64,000 bases of DNA from Hyunsoonleella jejuensis (GCF_900111025.1 NZ_FOFN01000004.1:124001-188000); one strand, 5' to 3'. Shown: positions 17,339 to 29,836, numbered from the stretch's first letter. Numbers and translations are program-made. Notes: generated by a model from the sequence alone, not told the origin.

Positions 17339-18217
17339 CTAAAATGCTTTTACGAAGTTTGATATTTTAGTTTTTAATCCTTCTGAAGCTGCTACTAATG
17401 GTAATCTTACTGAAGCAGAGCATAAACCTAATGCTTCAAAAACAGCTTTTATGCCCGCAGGATTGTTTTCTTCAAAAATATAATCGATAACATCCATTAA
17501 ACGGTAATGATACTTGTATGCATCTTTGGCTTCACCTTTTAAACCCAAACGTATCATTTCAGAAAATTCTTTTGGAAACGCTTGCCCTATTACAGAAATA
17601 ACACCAGAACCTCCTGCTAGTGTTACACCCAAGGCCAAATCGTCATCTCCAGAAATAACTAAAAAATCTTCTGGTTTGTTCTTTAGTAATTGCAAATATT
17701 GATAGGTACTATTCCCTGCTTCCTTTACACCTATAATATTATCAAAATCATTTGCCAATCGTATAATTGTATCTGGCTCTACATTTTTAGAAGTTCGTCC
17801 TGGAACATTATATAATAAAATATCTATTGACGTTGCCTCTGCGATAGCTTTAAAATGCTGATATATACCTTCTTGTGTTGGCTTTGTATAATAAGGTGAA
17901 ACAGAAAGAATAGCATCAATCTCACTTAAATCTGTACTTTTAATTTCATCAATAATGGCAACTGTATTGTTACCACCAATTCCTAAAACTAATGGTACTC
18001 GACCTTTGTTCGCCTCAATTACGGCCTTTGTAATGTCTTTTTTTTCTTGCTTTGTAATTGTAACACTTTCAGCAGTGGTACCAGAAATAACCAAGTACTC
18101 TACACCATTTTCAATATTAAATTCTACAATATTTTTAAGCGCATCATAGTCTACACTTAAATCACTTTTAAAAGGTGTTACCAATGCCACTCCAGTTCCA
18201 AGAAACTTACTTTTCAT
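17339..18217 (-). CDS. dapA: 4-hydroxy-tetrahydrodipicolinate synthase
   Basis: Condenses pyruvate with aspartate semialdehyde, first committed step toward diaminopimelate and lysine. The 292-residue TIM barrel has GTTAES near residue 46, [28 protein letters not shown] around residue 137 and the Schiff-base Lys in [10 protein letters not shown] about residue 166. It follows the DUF6913 gene by one base on the same strand. dapF for the same pathway is at 34.3-35.1 kb. Confidence 0.93.
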   Translation of the reverse strand: MKSKFLGTGVALVTPFKSDLSVDYDALKNIVEFNIENGVEYLVISGTTAESVTITKQEKKDITKAVIEANKGRVPLVLGIGGNNTVAIIDEIKSTDLSEIDAILSVSPYYTKPTQEGIYQHFKAIAEATSIDILLYNVPGRTSKNVEPDTIIRLANDFDNIIGVKEAGNSTYQYLQLLKNKPEDFLVISGDDDLALGVTLAGGSGVISVIGQAFPKEFSEMIRLGLKGEAKDAYKYHYRLMDVIDYIFEENNPAGIKAVFEALGLCSASVRLPLVAASEGLKTKISNFVKAF

Positions 18218-18218
18218 T

Positions 18219-18737
18219 TTAAATTTTATTTAATACGGTTAAATATTTCACCACCTCATTACCAAACACCTCTATTTCGCTAATTTTTGTTTTTATAATA
18301 AGATCGTTTAAACGCGTTTCACTTTGCAAAATTCCGATTTTAAATTGAGATTTAGACAATGCTGTTAATAATTTTAGCTCTAAATGTTCTTGTGTGTAAT
18401 AACTAATTAAAACATCAAAAGGTTCGTTTAAAAACGTTTGTAATTCTATATTTTTTATCTCACCATTCCATCCAAAATCTTTTGCGTTAAAACAAGCGTC
18501 CCAAGAATTACCGTGGCTTTTTAAATCAGTGGTATAAGCAATTACTTTTATTTTATTTGCATGAACTTTTAAGCGCGATGCTAAAACATTAAACGCATTA
18601 AAGTCTTCAATTTCATCAAAATTCAAAATTACTCCCAAGCTTTTTGTTTTATTATTATTAACGTTTAAGCTGCGCTCTAATAATAATTTATTCAAATACT
18701 TTTTATTCGATTTTTCCTTAAAAGCTTTTAAAAACAT
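18219..18737 (-). CDS. DUF6913-like conserved flavobacterial protein
   Basis: A 172-residue soluble protein with alternating alpha/beta character ([69 protein letters not shown]). It resembles the small family named DUF6913, usually encoded beside dapA in Flavobacteriaceae. No catalytic motif is recognised. It is the first gene of a two-gene unit with dapA, one base apart. Confidence 0.55.
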   Translation of the reverse strand: MFLKAFKEKSNKKYLNKLLLERSLNVNNNKTKSLGVILNFDEIEDFNAFNVLASRLKVHANKIKVIAYTTDLKSHGNSWDACFNAKDFGWNGEIKNIELQTFLNEPFDVLISYYTQEHLELKLLTALSKSQFKIGILQSETRLNDLIIKTKISEIEVFGNEVVKYLTVLNKI

Positions 18738-18755
18738 TTAAATTTACACTTTGCG

Positions 18756-18772
18756 CAAAGGTAGCAAAAGTA
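18756..18772 (-). promoter_or_regulatory. Two overlapping-region -7 boxes for DUF6913-dapA
   Basis: On the minus strand TACTTTTG (18765-18772) and TACCTTTG (18756-18763) both fit TAnnTTTG, the nearer one about 20 bases before the ATG at 18737. The same 48-base space must also hold the promoter of the divergent gene at 18786. Confidence 0.45.
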
Positions 18773-18785
18773 CATTCAAAATATA

Positions 18786-19565
18786 ATGAAATTCTATATG
18801 GTAAATTCTACCACATTTAAACTTATAGTATTTGTATCTATCCTATTCATAGGTATTAGTTGTAAAACCCAAAAAGTATCCATAAAAAAAATTGAAACAA
18901 AACGCTTGGATATTAACAAAAGTATTGCTCCAGAAACTGATATTGAAGCATTTATTGCACCTTACAAAAATCGTATTGAACGCGACTTAGACAGTGTTTT
19001 AGCTTATGCTGTTGCCACCTATTCTAAAAATGATGGAGCGCTTAATACCGCTGTTGGAAACCTAATGGCAGATATTATTCTTAAAGAAGGAACCCCTGTT
19101 TTTAAGAAACGAACTGGCAAAAACATTGATGCAGTTGTTTTGAATCATGGTAGCATTCGTGCAGAAATACCAAAAGGATCCGTAAGCGCAAGAACTGCAT
19201 ACAATGTTATGCCTTTTGAGAATAACATAGTGGTAGTTGGATTGAAAAGAAAGCAAATTAATGAGATAGTAAATTATCTAGTTGCTAGAAAGAGAGCGCA
19301 TCCTATAGCGGGACTAAAAATTGTATTAGATAACAACTATGACTTGATAAGCGCTTCGATTAATGGCGAACCTATTGATAACAATAAAATCTACTATTTT
19401 GCTACAAGTGATTATTTATACAACCGAGGTGATAATATGACGTTTTTTCAACCTAATGAAGAATTTCATGATTTGAATTACAAAATAAGAAATGCGATAA
19501 TTGATTATTTCAAAAAAACGGACACTATTAACCCTGTTATTGATGATAGGTTTAGCATAAAATAA
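18786..19565 (+). CDS. Lipoprotein with 5'-nucleotidase C-terminal (substrate-binding) domain
   Basis: A 259-residue protein with a lipoprotein signal (LIVFVSILFIGISC). Its body is the C-terminal domain of UshA-type 5'-nucleotidases: NLMADIILKEG near residue 90, NHGSIRAEIPKG around residue 120, VMPFENNIVVVGL and the ATSDYLYNRGDNMTFF segment, which in UshA lines the nucleoside site. The catalytic metallophosphatase half is absent here and is encoded by the next gene, four bases on. The two presumably act together on the cell surface or in the periplasm. ATG at 18798 is an alternative start that would shorten the signal by four residues. Confidence 0.8.
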   Translation: MKFYMVNSTTFKLIVFVSILFIGISCKTQKVSIKKIETKRLDINKSIAPETDIEAFIAPYKNRIERDLDSVLAYAVATYSKNDGALNTAVGNLMADIILKEGTPVFKKRTGKNIDAVVLNHGSIRAEIPKGSVSARTAYNVMPFENNIVVVGLKRKQINEIVNYLVARKRAHPIAGLKIVLDNNYDLISASINGEPIDNNKIYYFATSDYLYNRGDNMTFFQPNEEFHDLNYKIRNAIIDYFKKTDTINPVIDDRFSIK

Positions 19566-19569
19566 TACT

Positions 19570-20490
19570 ATGAAACGTCGAGATTTTATTCAAAAAGTAT
19601 CCGCAGGGACAACTGCTTTAGCAGCCGTTGGCAGTTTAGGACTTCAATCCTTTGCCTCCAAGCCAAAAGGCACAAAAATCACCATATTACATACCAATGA
19701 TGTACACAGCCATATTGATACTTTTGGTCCAGAAGAAGGCAGAAATGCCAATAAAGGTGGAGTAGCACGTCGTGCAACGTTAATTGAAAACATAAGAAAA
19801 CAAAATCCAAATACGTTATTGCTGGATGCAGGTGATATTTTTCAAGGCACACCCTATTTTAATTACTACGGTGGTGAATTAGAGTTAAAATTAATGAGTA
19901 AACTAAAATATGATTTGGCTACGATAGGTAATCATGATTTCGACAATGGCATAGAAGGATTATATGCACAATTACCCCATGCCAATTTTGGGTTTGTTTC
20001 CGCGAATTATGATTTTTCCAATACCGTAATGGATACACATGTTAAGCCCTATCAGATATTTAAAAAAGACGGTGTGAAAATTGGAGTTTTTGGGTTGGGT
20101 ATTGAACTTACAGGATTGGTTGAAAAGAAACTTTTTAAAGAAACCAAGTATCTCGACCCTATTGAAATCACTCAGGACATGACACGAATTTTAAAGCAAG
20201 ATAAAAAATGTGATTTAGTGATTTGCTTGTCCCATATTGGATACGATTACAGAAATGATCCTAATAAAATAAATGATTTAAAACTTGCTGAAGCGACTAA
20301 AAATATAGATTTAATAATTGGTGGCCATACGCATACCTTCTTATCTAAACCTACTCTTGTTAAAAATATTGAAAATAAAAATGTATTAGTAAATCAAGTG
20401 GGGTGCTACGGACTTTATCTGGGTCAGGTTGATTTTTATTTCGATGCAGAAAAGAACAAATCAGCCGATGGTACTTCCATAATTGTCTAG
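19570..20490 (+). CDS. Metallophosphatase, catalytic half of a split 5'-nucleotidase
   Basis: A 306-residue calcineurin-like phosphoesterase. The twin-arginine signal (MKRRDFIQKVSAGTTALAAVGS) predicts folded export through Tat. Metal ligands are all visible: LHTNDVHSHID, LLDAGDIFQGTPYFNYYGG, TIGNHDFDNG, LSHIGYD and GGHTHTF. The protein ends where the nucleoside-binding domain of full-length enzymes would begin; that domain is the preceding gene. Likely releases phosphate from nucleotides in the periplasm. Confidence 0.88.
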   Translation: MKRRDFIQKVSAGTTALAAVGSLGLQSFASKPKGTKITILHTNDVHSHIDTFGPEEGRNANKGGVARRATLIENIRKQNPNTLLLDAGDIFQGTPYFNYYGGELELKLMSKLKYDLATIGNHDFDNGIEGLYAQLPHANFGFVSANYDFSNTVMDTHVKPYQIFKKDGVKIGVFGLGIELTGLVEKKLFKETKYLDPIEITQDMTRILKQDKKCDLVICLSHIGYDYRNDPNKINDLKLAEATKNIDLIIGGHTHTFLSKPTLVKNIENKNVLVNQVGCYGLYLGQVDFYFDAEKNKSADGTSIIV

Positions 20491-20555
20491 TTTTTTTAAG
20501 GGCTTGATAAGTTCTAAGAATTGGTACGTCTAAAACATTATCAAACCAAAATGAA

Positions 20556-20933
20556 ATGAAAAAACATATTCCTTTAGTATTACGTGTTATACTTGCTGTA
20601 ATACTTATTCAAACTTTAAGATTTAAGTTTTTAGCTCACCCTGATAGTGTTTTTATTTTTGAAACTGTTGGCTTAGAACCTTACGGAAGAATAGGCATTG
20701 GCATAGTAGAACTTGTTGCTGGCATACTGCTTCTTGTTAAAAAAACCGCATGGGCAGGTGCGCTGTTATCTCTTGGGGTTATAGGAGGCGCACTAATAAT
20801 GCATCTCACAAAGCTGGGAATAGATGTAAAAGGTGATGACGGCTTATTATTTGGTACTGCAGTATTTGCGTTTTTGCTTTCTGTTATTATAACTTACAAT
20901 TATAGAGAAGATATTCCTTTTCTTAAACTTTAG
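20556..20933 (+). CDS. DoxX-like integral membrane protein
   Basis: A 125-residue protein with four predicted helices (LVLRVILAVILIQTL, IGIGIVELVAGILLLV, AGALLSLGVIGGALIMHL, LLFGTAVFAFLLSVII). The loop GLEPYGRIGIGIVEL and the MHLTKLGI motif resemble the DoxX/DoxD-like family of small membrane proteins, whose role is poorly defined. Its stop overlaps the end of the convergent gene at 20930 by four bases. Confidence 0.6.
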   Translation: MKKHIPLVLRVILAVILIQTLRFKFLAHPDSVFIFETVGLEPYGRIGIGIVELVAGILLLVKKTAWAGALLSLGVIGGALIMHLTKLGIDVKGDDGLLFGTAVFAFLLSVIITYNYREDIPFLKL

Positions 20934-21640
20934 TATATAGCTTTCTCTTGTTTAGCATACTTTAATTTCGCTTGTCCATAAAAAAAATAAACGCCTATAA
21001 GCTTTAAAGTTATTGTAAAAAAATTAAGCACACTTTGATGAGATACGTATAAATACGCTACGCTTAAAACTTCAGAGAATAAGATACAAATTGCACCAAT
21101 TAGAACGTAAAGCGCTTTTTTACTATCGTTGCAAAAATAATTTAATAGCGCTAGTGACAATACCATTAACATCGAAATATTGTACATTATCTCTGTTAAA
21201 TATTCTGAACCAAATTCGAGATAAGGATTTATAATTTGGGAAATTTTATAACCTATATAGCAATTAAGTATAAAAAGTACTATTACCGAAAATATGTAAT
21301 TTTTTAGAATATATGTAAATGAAATGTTACGACCAATCTCGATTGACAGTGAAATGTATGCCAATATATATAGAGCGTTACCTATAAAATAATCGTAATA
21401 AAATGGTAATTCATCCGATATAAGTATCATCAAATCTGAAATAGAATATAAGACAAGAAATAAGATGAAAAATAACGACCAGTTTTCTTTTTCTACATTA
21501 CAAAAATATGCAAGTGCCAAAACAGGAAGAATAAATGCGCTTGTATTATCTGCATAACCTAAGAGGTTAGAGAACAAAAAATACACAAACAATGTGTAAA
21601 TTGAACCTATTATAGTTGCTAGTACTTTGGGGCTGCACAT
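20930..21640 (-). CDS. Multi-pass membrane protein of unknown function
   Basis: A 236-residue very hydrophobic protein with about eight membrane helices and short polar loops, plus a basic C-terminus. The length and helix count, with paired helices ending in acidic residues (LVLYSISDLMILISDE), are reminiscent of the YhhN/TMEM86 fold, but I do not see decisive motifs. A TATATTTG -7-like box on the minus strand (21664-21671) lies about 24 bases before the ATG. Confidence 0.6.
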   Translation of the reverse strand: MCSPKVLATIIGSIYTLFVYFLFSNLLGYADNTSAFILPVLALAYFCNVEKENWSLFFILFLVLYSISDLMILISDELPFYYDYFIGNALYILAYISLSIEIGRNISFTYILKNYIFSVIVLFILNCYIGYKISQIINPYLEFGSEYLTEIMYNISMLMVLSLALLNYFCNDSKKALYVLIGAICILFSEVLSVAYLYVSHQSVLNFFTITLKLIGVYFFYGQAKLKYAKQEKAIY

Positions 21641-21720
21641 AATAATGATTACTAATTACAAGACAAATATAATTAAAAAATGTAATTAATCGATAAAAAT
21701 TACATTTAATCGTTATTATT

Positions 21721-24592
<2,872 letters not shown>

Positions 24593-24596
<4 letters not shown>

Positions 24597-25084
24597 AATG
24601 CTTTAATCATCCATACACTGCACGAACTATGGCCCGTATTACCCAAAGACCTTTTTAAATGGGTAAATCCAAAACTTTCGTAAATGTGTATTGCTGCCTT
24701 TAATTGTGGTGCAGATTCTAAATAACATTTTTCAAAACCCAATTCTTTTGCCACATTTAAGCATGTTTCAAACAATTGCTTCCCAATGCCCTTACCACGC
24801 ACTTTGGGTGAAAAATACATTTTTTGTAGTTCGCAAATATTACCATCAAAATCCCTTAAAGGTTTCACGCCAGCTCCTCCCAAAATTTCTCCATTACTCT
24901 CAATTACATAATATATATCATTCTCATTTTGATAGGATTCATACATTTGTTTCGTTTCAGGATCTTCATATGCTGTACCCTTCAAAGGAATTTTAAATTC
25001 ATGAAAACACGCCCTTATCACCGCTTCCAATTGCGCATTGTCTTCTGGTCGTATTTCTCGAATAACTATAGTATCTTTACTCAC
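24593..25084 (-). CDS. GNAT-family N-acetyltransferase
   Basis: A 163-residue acyltransferase. The acetyl-CoA binding motif reads LQKMYFSPKVRGKGIGKQLFETC (R-x-x-G-x-G near residues 90-110), followed by GFEKCYLESAPQLKAAIHIYESFGF, the usual motif B. The substrate cannot be predicted. It overlaps prmC by four bases and likely shares its transcript. Confidence 0.85.
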
Positions 25085-25108
25085 TTTAATTAATCTTTTT
25101 TCAAAAAA

Positions 25109-25594
25109 GTGAAGATACAGGAATTCTTAAAAACCAAAACGAAACACATTTTAATATTATTAACAATAGCGTGCTGTTTTTTCAACTGTAAAGTGAATGA
25201 AAAACCGCTTTTTATTAATGTTGAGAATATTGAAGTAGTAAAATCAACGCCACAACATATTATACTTTCTGCCGATGCTTTATTTATGAATCCGAATGAT
25301 ATTGGCGGTGAACTTAAAACCGATAAAATTAAAATTTTTGTAAATGATAACGAAGTAGGCTATGTATCCACAAAAAGCTTTAAAGTGCCAGCTAAAGATG
25401 AGTTTACTATACCACTAAAAGCTGCAATTCCTGTTGATAGTTTACTAAGCGGAAAGAGTATTGGAGGCCTTATTGGAAGTTTATTTAGTAAAACAATGAA
25501 GGTGCAATATAAAGGCGATATAATATACAAAACTTTAGGGTTTTCGTATACATATGGTGTTGATGAAACTGAAGACGTGAAAATTAAATTATAA
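25109..25594 (+). CDS. LEA14/WHy-type lipoprotein
   Basis: A 161-residue protein starting with GTG. The signal peptide ends at a lipobox (LTIACCFFNC), so the mature protein is lipid-anchored. The body has the LEA type 2 (WHy) pattern: ENIEVVKSTPQHIILSADALFMNPNDIGGELK, then KSFKVPAKDEFTIPLKAAIPVDSLLSG. Such domains are linked to stress tolerance in plants; the bacterial role is unknown. It is two bases before ribD on the same strand. Confidence 0.7.
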   Translation: MKIQEFLKTKTKHILILLTIACCFFNCKVNEKPLFINVENIEVVKSTPQHIILSADALFMNPNDIGGELKTDKIKIFVNDNEVGYVSTKSFKVPAKDEFTIPLKAAIPVDSLLSGKSIGGLIGSLFSKTMKVQYKGDIIYKTLGFSYTYGVDETEDVKIKL

Positions 25595-25596
25595 GA

Positions 25597-26601
25597 TTGA
25601 CTGTTAACGAGCACTACATAAAGCGCTGTATAGAAATTGCCAAAAACGGATTAGGTATAACCAGACCAAACCCAATGGTTGGCTGTGTAATTGTAGTAGA
25701 CAACAAAATTATAAGCGAAGGTTTTACTAGTAAATATGGCGGAAATCATGCAGAAGTGAATGCTATAAATGCTGTTGAAGATAAATCGATTTTAAAACAA
25801 GCTACACTTTATGTAACACTAGAACCGTGTTCGCATTATGGTAAAACGCCACCATGTAGCGATTTAATTATAAAGCACAACATCCCAAAAGTGGTTATTG
25901 GCTGTGTGGACGATAACAAAGAAGTAGCTGGTAGAGGCATCAAAAGATTAATGGAAGCAGGAGTTGATGTAATTGTTGGTGTTTTAGAAGATGAATGCAG
26001 GCAACACCATAAACGTTTTTTTACGTTTCATAATAAAAGGCGACCTTATGTTATTCTGAAATGGGCAGAAACCAAAGATGGTTTTATTGCTCCTGAAAGC
26101 AAGAATGAAATAGCACCTGTTTGGATAACACATGCACACTCAAGACAATGGGTACATAAATGGCGCACTGAGGAGCAAGCTATTTTGGTAGGCACAAATA
26201 CTGTAATTGAAGATAACCCGAGCTTAACGGCAAGAGATTGGACGGGATTGAATCCTGTTAGAGTTGTAATTGATAGAGAAAATAAATTACCAAAAACTTC
26301 TAAAATCTTTGATGATTCTAGTGAAACACTAGTTATTAATAAAAGTACTATAGATTTTAAGAAACCAATAGCATCGCAGATTTGTACTGTTTTGTTTAAA
26401 AAAAATATCAACTCTGTAATTATTGAAGGCGGTGCTAAAACACTACAAACCTTCATAGATGAAAACCTTTGGGATGAAGCACGTATTTTTACTGGAAACA
26501 CTTTTTTTGGAAAAGGTGTTAAAGCACCAATTTTTAAAGGAAAATTGTTTTCAGAAGAAAACATTCAAGGTGATATTTTAAAAATATATCAAAATGATTA
26601 A
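25597..26601 (+). CDS. ribD: Bifunctional riboflavin biosynthesis protein RibD
   Basis: Deaminase and reductase acting on the pyrimidine intermediate of riboflavin synthesis. In its 334 residues the N-terminal deaminase has the zinc site GGNHAEVNAINA and EPCSHYGKTPPC (residues about 47-90). The C-terminal reductase begins about residue 145 with RPYVILKWAETKDGFIA and includes VGTNTVIEDNPSLTAR and IIEGGAKTLQTFI. TTG at 25597 is the only good start, since the protein must include the IKRCIEIAKNGLG segment immediately after it. It overlaps the HAD gene by eight bases. Confidence 0.92.
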   Translation: MTVNEHYIKRCIEIAKNGLGITRPNPMVGCVIVVDNKIISEGFTSKYGGNHAEVNAINAVEDKSILKQATLYVTLEPCSHYGKTPPCSDLIIKHNIPKVVIGCVDDNKEVAGRGIKRLMEAGVDVIVGVLEDECRQHHKRFFTFHNKRRPYVILKWAETKDGFIAPESKNEIAPVWITHAHSRQWVHKWRTEEQAILVGTNTVIEDNPSLTARDWTGLNPVRVVIDRENKLPKTSKIFDDSSETLVINKSTIDFKKPIASQICTVLFKKNINSVIIEGGAKTLQTFIDENLWDEARIFTGNTFFGKGVKAPIFKGKLFSEENIQGDILKIYQND

Positions 26602-27205
26602 CACCATTATTTTCGATTTTGGTAACGTATTTATTGATTTAGATATTGAAAACGGATTTCAGGAATCACTAAAAACATTAGGCATTTCAACTTTATCTAA
26701 AGATATCATCGATATTAATAAGCTCTATGAAACTGGTTCTATCTCAACTGATGATTTTATTAATTTTTATGCTGAAAAATTTCCACATTTGACAAAAGTA
26801 GAATTGATAGACCTATGGAATGTCATTTTAAAAGATTTCCCTAAACATCGCTTAGATTTTTTGAAACAGCTAAAATCTGAAAACAGATATCAACTCATAT
26901 TATTAAGTAATACTAATGAATTACATATTGATTGGATAAAAGAACATGTGCCATTTTACGAAGACTTTAAAAATTGCTTTGATGCGTTTTATTTATCACA
27001 CGATATTAATTTAAGAAAGCCCAATGCTGATATTTTTGAGTTTGTATTAAACACTAATAATTTGAATGCCGAAAACTGCATTTTTATTGATGATAACGCC
27101 GATAATATTGAAACTGCGAAACATTTAGGCATTAAAACTTGGCACATAACACCATGTAAAGAAGACGTTGTCAACTTATTTTCTTCTAAAAAGCATCTGT
27201 TTTAA
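26594..27205 (+). CDS. HAD-superfamily hydrolase (subfamily IA)
   Basis: A 203-residue phosphatase-like protein. Motif I is FDFGNVFIDLD near residue 8 (nucleophile Asp in a DFGN rather than DxDG form, as in the HAD-IA variant 3 group). Motif II is LLSNTNE, motif III the Lys in LRKPNADIFEF and motif IV IFIDDNADNIETAKHLG. The position beside ribD raises the possibility of the riboflavin-pathway phosphatase that removes the phosphate from the pyrimidine intermediate, but this is only context. Confidence 0.8.
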   Translation: MINTIIFDFGNVFIDLDIENGFQESLKTLGISTLSKDIIDINKLYETGSISTDDFINFYAEKFPHLTKVELIDLWNVILKDFPKHRLDFLKQLKSENRYQLILLSNTNELHIDWIKEHVPFYEDFKNCFDAFYLSHDINLRKPNADIFEFVLNTNNLNAENCIFIDDNADNIETAKHLGIKTWHITPCKEDVVNLFSSKKHLF

Positions 27206-27208
27206 ATT

Positions 27209-27820
27209 TTGGATGCCGCTGATGACACATATAAAACCATAACTTCACCTGTAGAAGGCATACTTTTTAAAGAAAAGAACAGTAAGTTTTTTGGATTTGC
27301 ATACCATGTTTTAAATGAAGACGCAATAAAAGTATACATCGAAAAAGTTAAAAAAGAACACCATGCTGCAAGACATTGGTGCTATGCCTACCAGATTGGA
27401 ACTGAAAATAAATTATTTAGGGCCAACGATGATGGAGAACCAAGTAATTCTGCTGGTATGCCTATTTATGGACAAATTCAATCCTTTGATGTTACAAATA
27501 CGCTTATTATTGTGGTGAGGTACTTTGGCGGTGTAAAACTTGGCGTTGGCGGATTAATTCAAGCATACAAAACCACAGCACAACTTACCTTACAATCCTG
27601 TGAAATCACTCAGAGAACCATTGATATTCAGTTTTTAATAACCTTTGAATACAAGGATATGAATACAGTGATGCGCATTATAAAGGAAAAACAATTAAGT
27701 ATTATTGACCAAGAACTAGAGCTAAGTTGCAACATAACCATATCTGCAAGAAAAAAGTTAGCCGAAGATATTTTTAGAGTTTTTAGCAGTATTTATGGCG
27801 TTGCCATCAAAAGAAAGTAG
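27209..27820 (+). CDS. YigZ/IMPACT-family protein
   Basis: A 203-residue protein of the IMPACT family. The UPF0029 domain is recognised by EGILFKEKNSKFFGFAYHV, HHAARHWCYAYQIG, DDGEPSNSAGMPI and VVRYFGGVKLGVGGLIQAYK, then a smaller C-terminal ferredoxin-like domain. Function in bacteria is not settled. Start is TTG at 27209, three bases after the HAD gene stop; no in-frame ATG fits, so the weak start may be coupled to the preceding gene. Confidence 0.85.
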   Translation: MDAADDTYKTITSPVEGILFKEKNSKFFGFAYHVLNEDAIKVYIEKVKKEHHAARHWCYAYQIGTENKLFRANDDGEPSNSAGMPIYGQIQSFDVTNTLIIVVRYFGGVKLGVGGLIQAYKTTAQLTLQSCEITQRTIDIQFLITFEYKDMNTVMRIIKEKQLSIIDQELELSCNITISARKKLAEDIFRVFSSIYGVAIKRK

Positions 27821-27826
27821 AAATAT

Positions 27827-28222
27827 TTAGTTAATTAAGTCTAAAATATATTTAGGAGCTCTGGTTGGTCTATTCGTTTTCATATCAATAAAAACTAAAG
27901 TTGTTTCAGCTGTCGTTAAAATTTCTCCAAGTTCGTTTGTAATTTCGTACTCAAATTCAATCTTTGCTGTAGGTTTATTTTTCAGTTGAGTTTTTACATT
28001 AATTAAATCATCATAACCCGCTGATTTTTTATAATTTATATTTAAAGAAACTACGGGTAACATAACACCTTCTTCTTCCATTTTTTTATATGATACCCCA
28101 AGCTTTCTTAACCATTCAATTCTCCCCATCTCTAGATATAATGCGTAGTTACCATGATATACCACCCCCATTTGGTCTGTTTCACCATATCTCACTCTAA
28201 TTTGTATTTCATCGATTTTCAT
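27827..28222 (-). CDS. Acyl-CoA thioesterase (hot-dog fold, YbgC type)
   Basis: A 131-residue single hot-dog domain. RVRYGETDQMGVVYHGNYALYLEMGRIEWLR near residues 8-38 carries the catalytic Asp and the Tyr/His-Gly-Asn-Tyr motif of the YbgC/4HBT family. Length is standard. It converges with YigZ (six bases apart) and is divergent from dnaA across 186 bases. Substrate chain length not predictable. Confidence 0.87.
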   Translation of the reverse strand: MKIDEIQIRVRYGETDQMGVVYHGNYALYLEMGRIEWLRKLGVSYKKMEEEGVMLPVVSLNINYKKSAGYDDLINVKTQLKNKPTAKIEFEYEITNELGEILTTAETTLVFIDMKTNRPTRAPKYILDLIN

Positions 28223-28354
28223 AACTTTATATCAATATTTTTTTGTAGCTTCGGCTAGCAGATAAACATGGTGAAAAATTTCTGAAAATTCAACAGGTTT
28301 TCATTTTTTTTTTTAGAATTTTGTTCACATATTTGCCACACATTAAAAGGGGGA

Positions 28355-28376
28355 TTAAAGAGATTCTACTCTTTAA
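28355..28376. promoter_or_regulatory. Inverted repeat in the dnaA leader
   Basis: Perfect eight-base arms TTAAAGAG / CTCTTTAA around a six-base loop, 33 bases before the dnaA ATG. It could be an operator or mRNA hairpin. The 186-base region upstream of dnaA shows no convincing run of DnaA boxes. Confidence 0.35.
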
Positions 28377-28408
28377 TAAATACTAACGAAAACCAAGCAT
28401 TAAATTAA

Positions 28409-29836
28409 ATGAGTACAACTGCGCAATCGGTATGGAATAACTGTCTTAATTTTATAAAGGATAATATCCAACCGCAAGCATATAAAACATGGTTTGAGCC
28501 CATTGCAGCAGTAAAACTCCAAGACAATGCTCTAAGTATTCAAGTACCAAGTAAATTCTTTTATGAATGGCTTGAAGAGCACTATGTTAAAATATTAAAA
28601 GTAGCTCTAACTAAAGAGCTAGGTGAAACTGCTAAATTGGTGTATATCATTAAGATGGAAAACACTTATGGCAACAAACAACCTTTTACTGAAAAAATTC
28701 CAAGTTCTAACAGAACACCTGTAAAATCGCAAGAAGTAGACATACCACTTAACAATAAAAGTCCGGAATTAAAAAATCCATTCGTTATTCCAGGTATAAG
28801 GAATGTTAAAATTGAATCACAATTAAATCCAAATTATAGTTTTGAAAACTTTCTGGAGGGCGATTCAAATAGATTAGCGAGAAGCGCAGGATTAGCTGTT
28901 GCAGCAAAACCAGGTGGAACATCATTTAATCCGTTGTTAATTTTTGGCGGTGTTGGATTGGGAAAAACGCATTTGGCACACGCAATTGGTGTGGACATAA
29001 AAGATAAATATCCAGAAAAAACAGTACTTTATATTTCGGCTGAAAAGTTTACTCAACAATACATTGATTCGGTTAAAAAGAACAACCGCAACGATTTTAT
29101 CCATTTTTACCAAATTATTGATGTGTTAATTATTGATGACGTACAGTTTCTTTCAGGTAAATCTGGCACGCAGGATGTATTCTTCCATATTTTCAACCAT
29201 TTACACCAAAATGGCAAACAGGTAATTTTAACGAGCGACAAAGCTCCTGTGGATATGCAAGACATTGAGCAACGCTTATTATCTCGCTTTAAATGGGGAT
29301 TGTCTGCAGAATTACAAAATCCTGATTTCGAAACACGGGTTTCAATTCTAAAAAACAAATTATACCGTGATGGTGTTGAAATGCCTGAGGAAATCATAGA
29401 TTATGTTGCTAAAAACATTAAAACTAATGTTCGAGAACTAGAGGGCGCCATTATCTCCCTAATCGCACAATCTTCATTCAACAGGAAAGAAATCACTATC
29501 GACCTTGCTAAACAAATTGTAGAAAAGTTTGTTAAGAATACGAAACGTGAAGTTTCTATAGATTATATACAAAAAATCGTCTCAGACTATTTCCAAATGG
29601 ATGTAGAAACACTACAATCAAAAACACGTAAGCGTCACATTGTACAAGCAAGGCAATTAGCTATGTTTTTTGCTAAAAAAATGACAAAAGCTTCTCTTGC
29701 CAGTATTGGCTCTCAAATTGGAAAACGCGATCATGCCACAGTGCTGCATGCTTGTAAAACCGTAGATAATCTTTCCTCTACCGACAAGCAGTTTAGAAAA
29801 TACGTTGAGGATATCTCAAAAAAACTCTCTGTTTAA
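28409..29836 (+). CDS. dnaA: Chromosomal replication initiator DnaA
   Basis: A 475-residue initiator. Domain I is SVWNNCLNFIKDNIQPQAYKTWFEPI at the N-terminus, followed by a short variable linker. The AAA+ domain has Walker A FGGVGLGKTHLAH near residue 175 and Walker B VLIIDDVQFLSG, plus the arginine-finger box. The C-terminal DNA-binding domain IV has the signature SLASIGSQIGKRDHATVLHACK. All domains are complete. Co-directional with the LMW phosphatase gene 11 bases on. Confidence 0.96.
   Translation: MSTTAQSVWNNCLNFIKDNIQPQAYKTWFEPIAAVKLQDNALSIQVPSKFFYEWLEEHYVKILKVALTKELGETAKLVYIIKMENTYGNKQPFTEKIPSSNRTPVKSQEVDIPLNNKSPELKNPFVIPGIRNVKIESQLNPNYSFENFLEGDSNRLARSAGLAVAAKPGGTSFNPLLIFGGVGLGKTHLAHAIGVDIKDKYPEKTVLYISAEKFTQQYIDSVKKNNRNDFIHFYQIIDVLIIDDVQFLSGKSGTQDVFFHIFNHLHQNGKQVILTSDKAPVDMQDIEQRLLSRFKWGLSAELQNPDFETRVSILKNKLYRDGVEMPEEIIDYVAKNIKTNVRELEGAIISLIAQSSFNRKEITIDLAKQIVEKFVKNTKREVSIDYIQKIVSDYFQMDVETLQSKTRKRHIVQARQLAMFFAKKMTKASLASIGSQIGKRDHATVLHACKTVDNLSSTDKQFRKYVEDISKKLSV

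Noticed and set aside
28223-28408. Replication origin upstream of dnaA
   Set aside because: No cluster of TTATCCACA-like boxes or AT-rich unwinding repeats with boxes was seen; the origin may be elsewhere.
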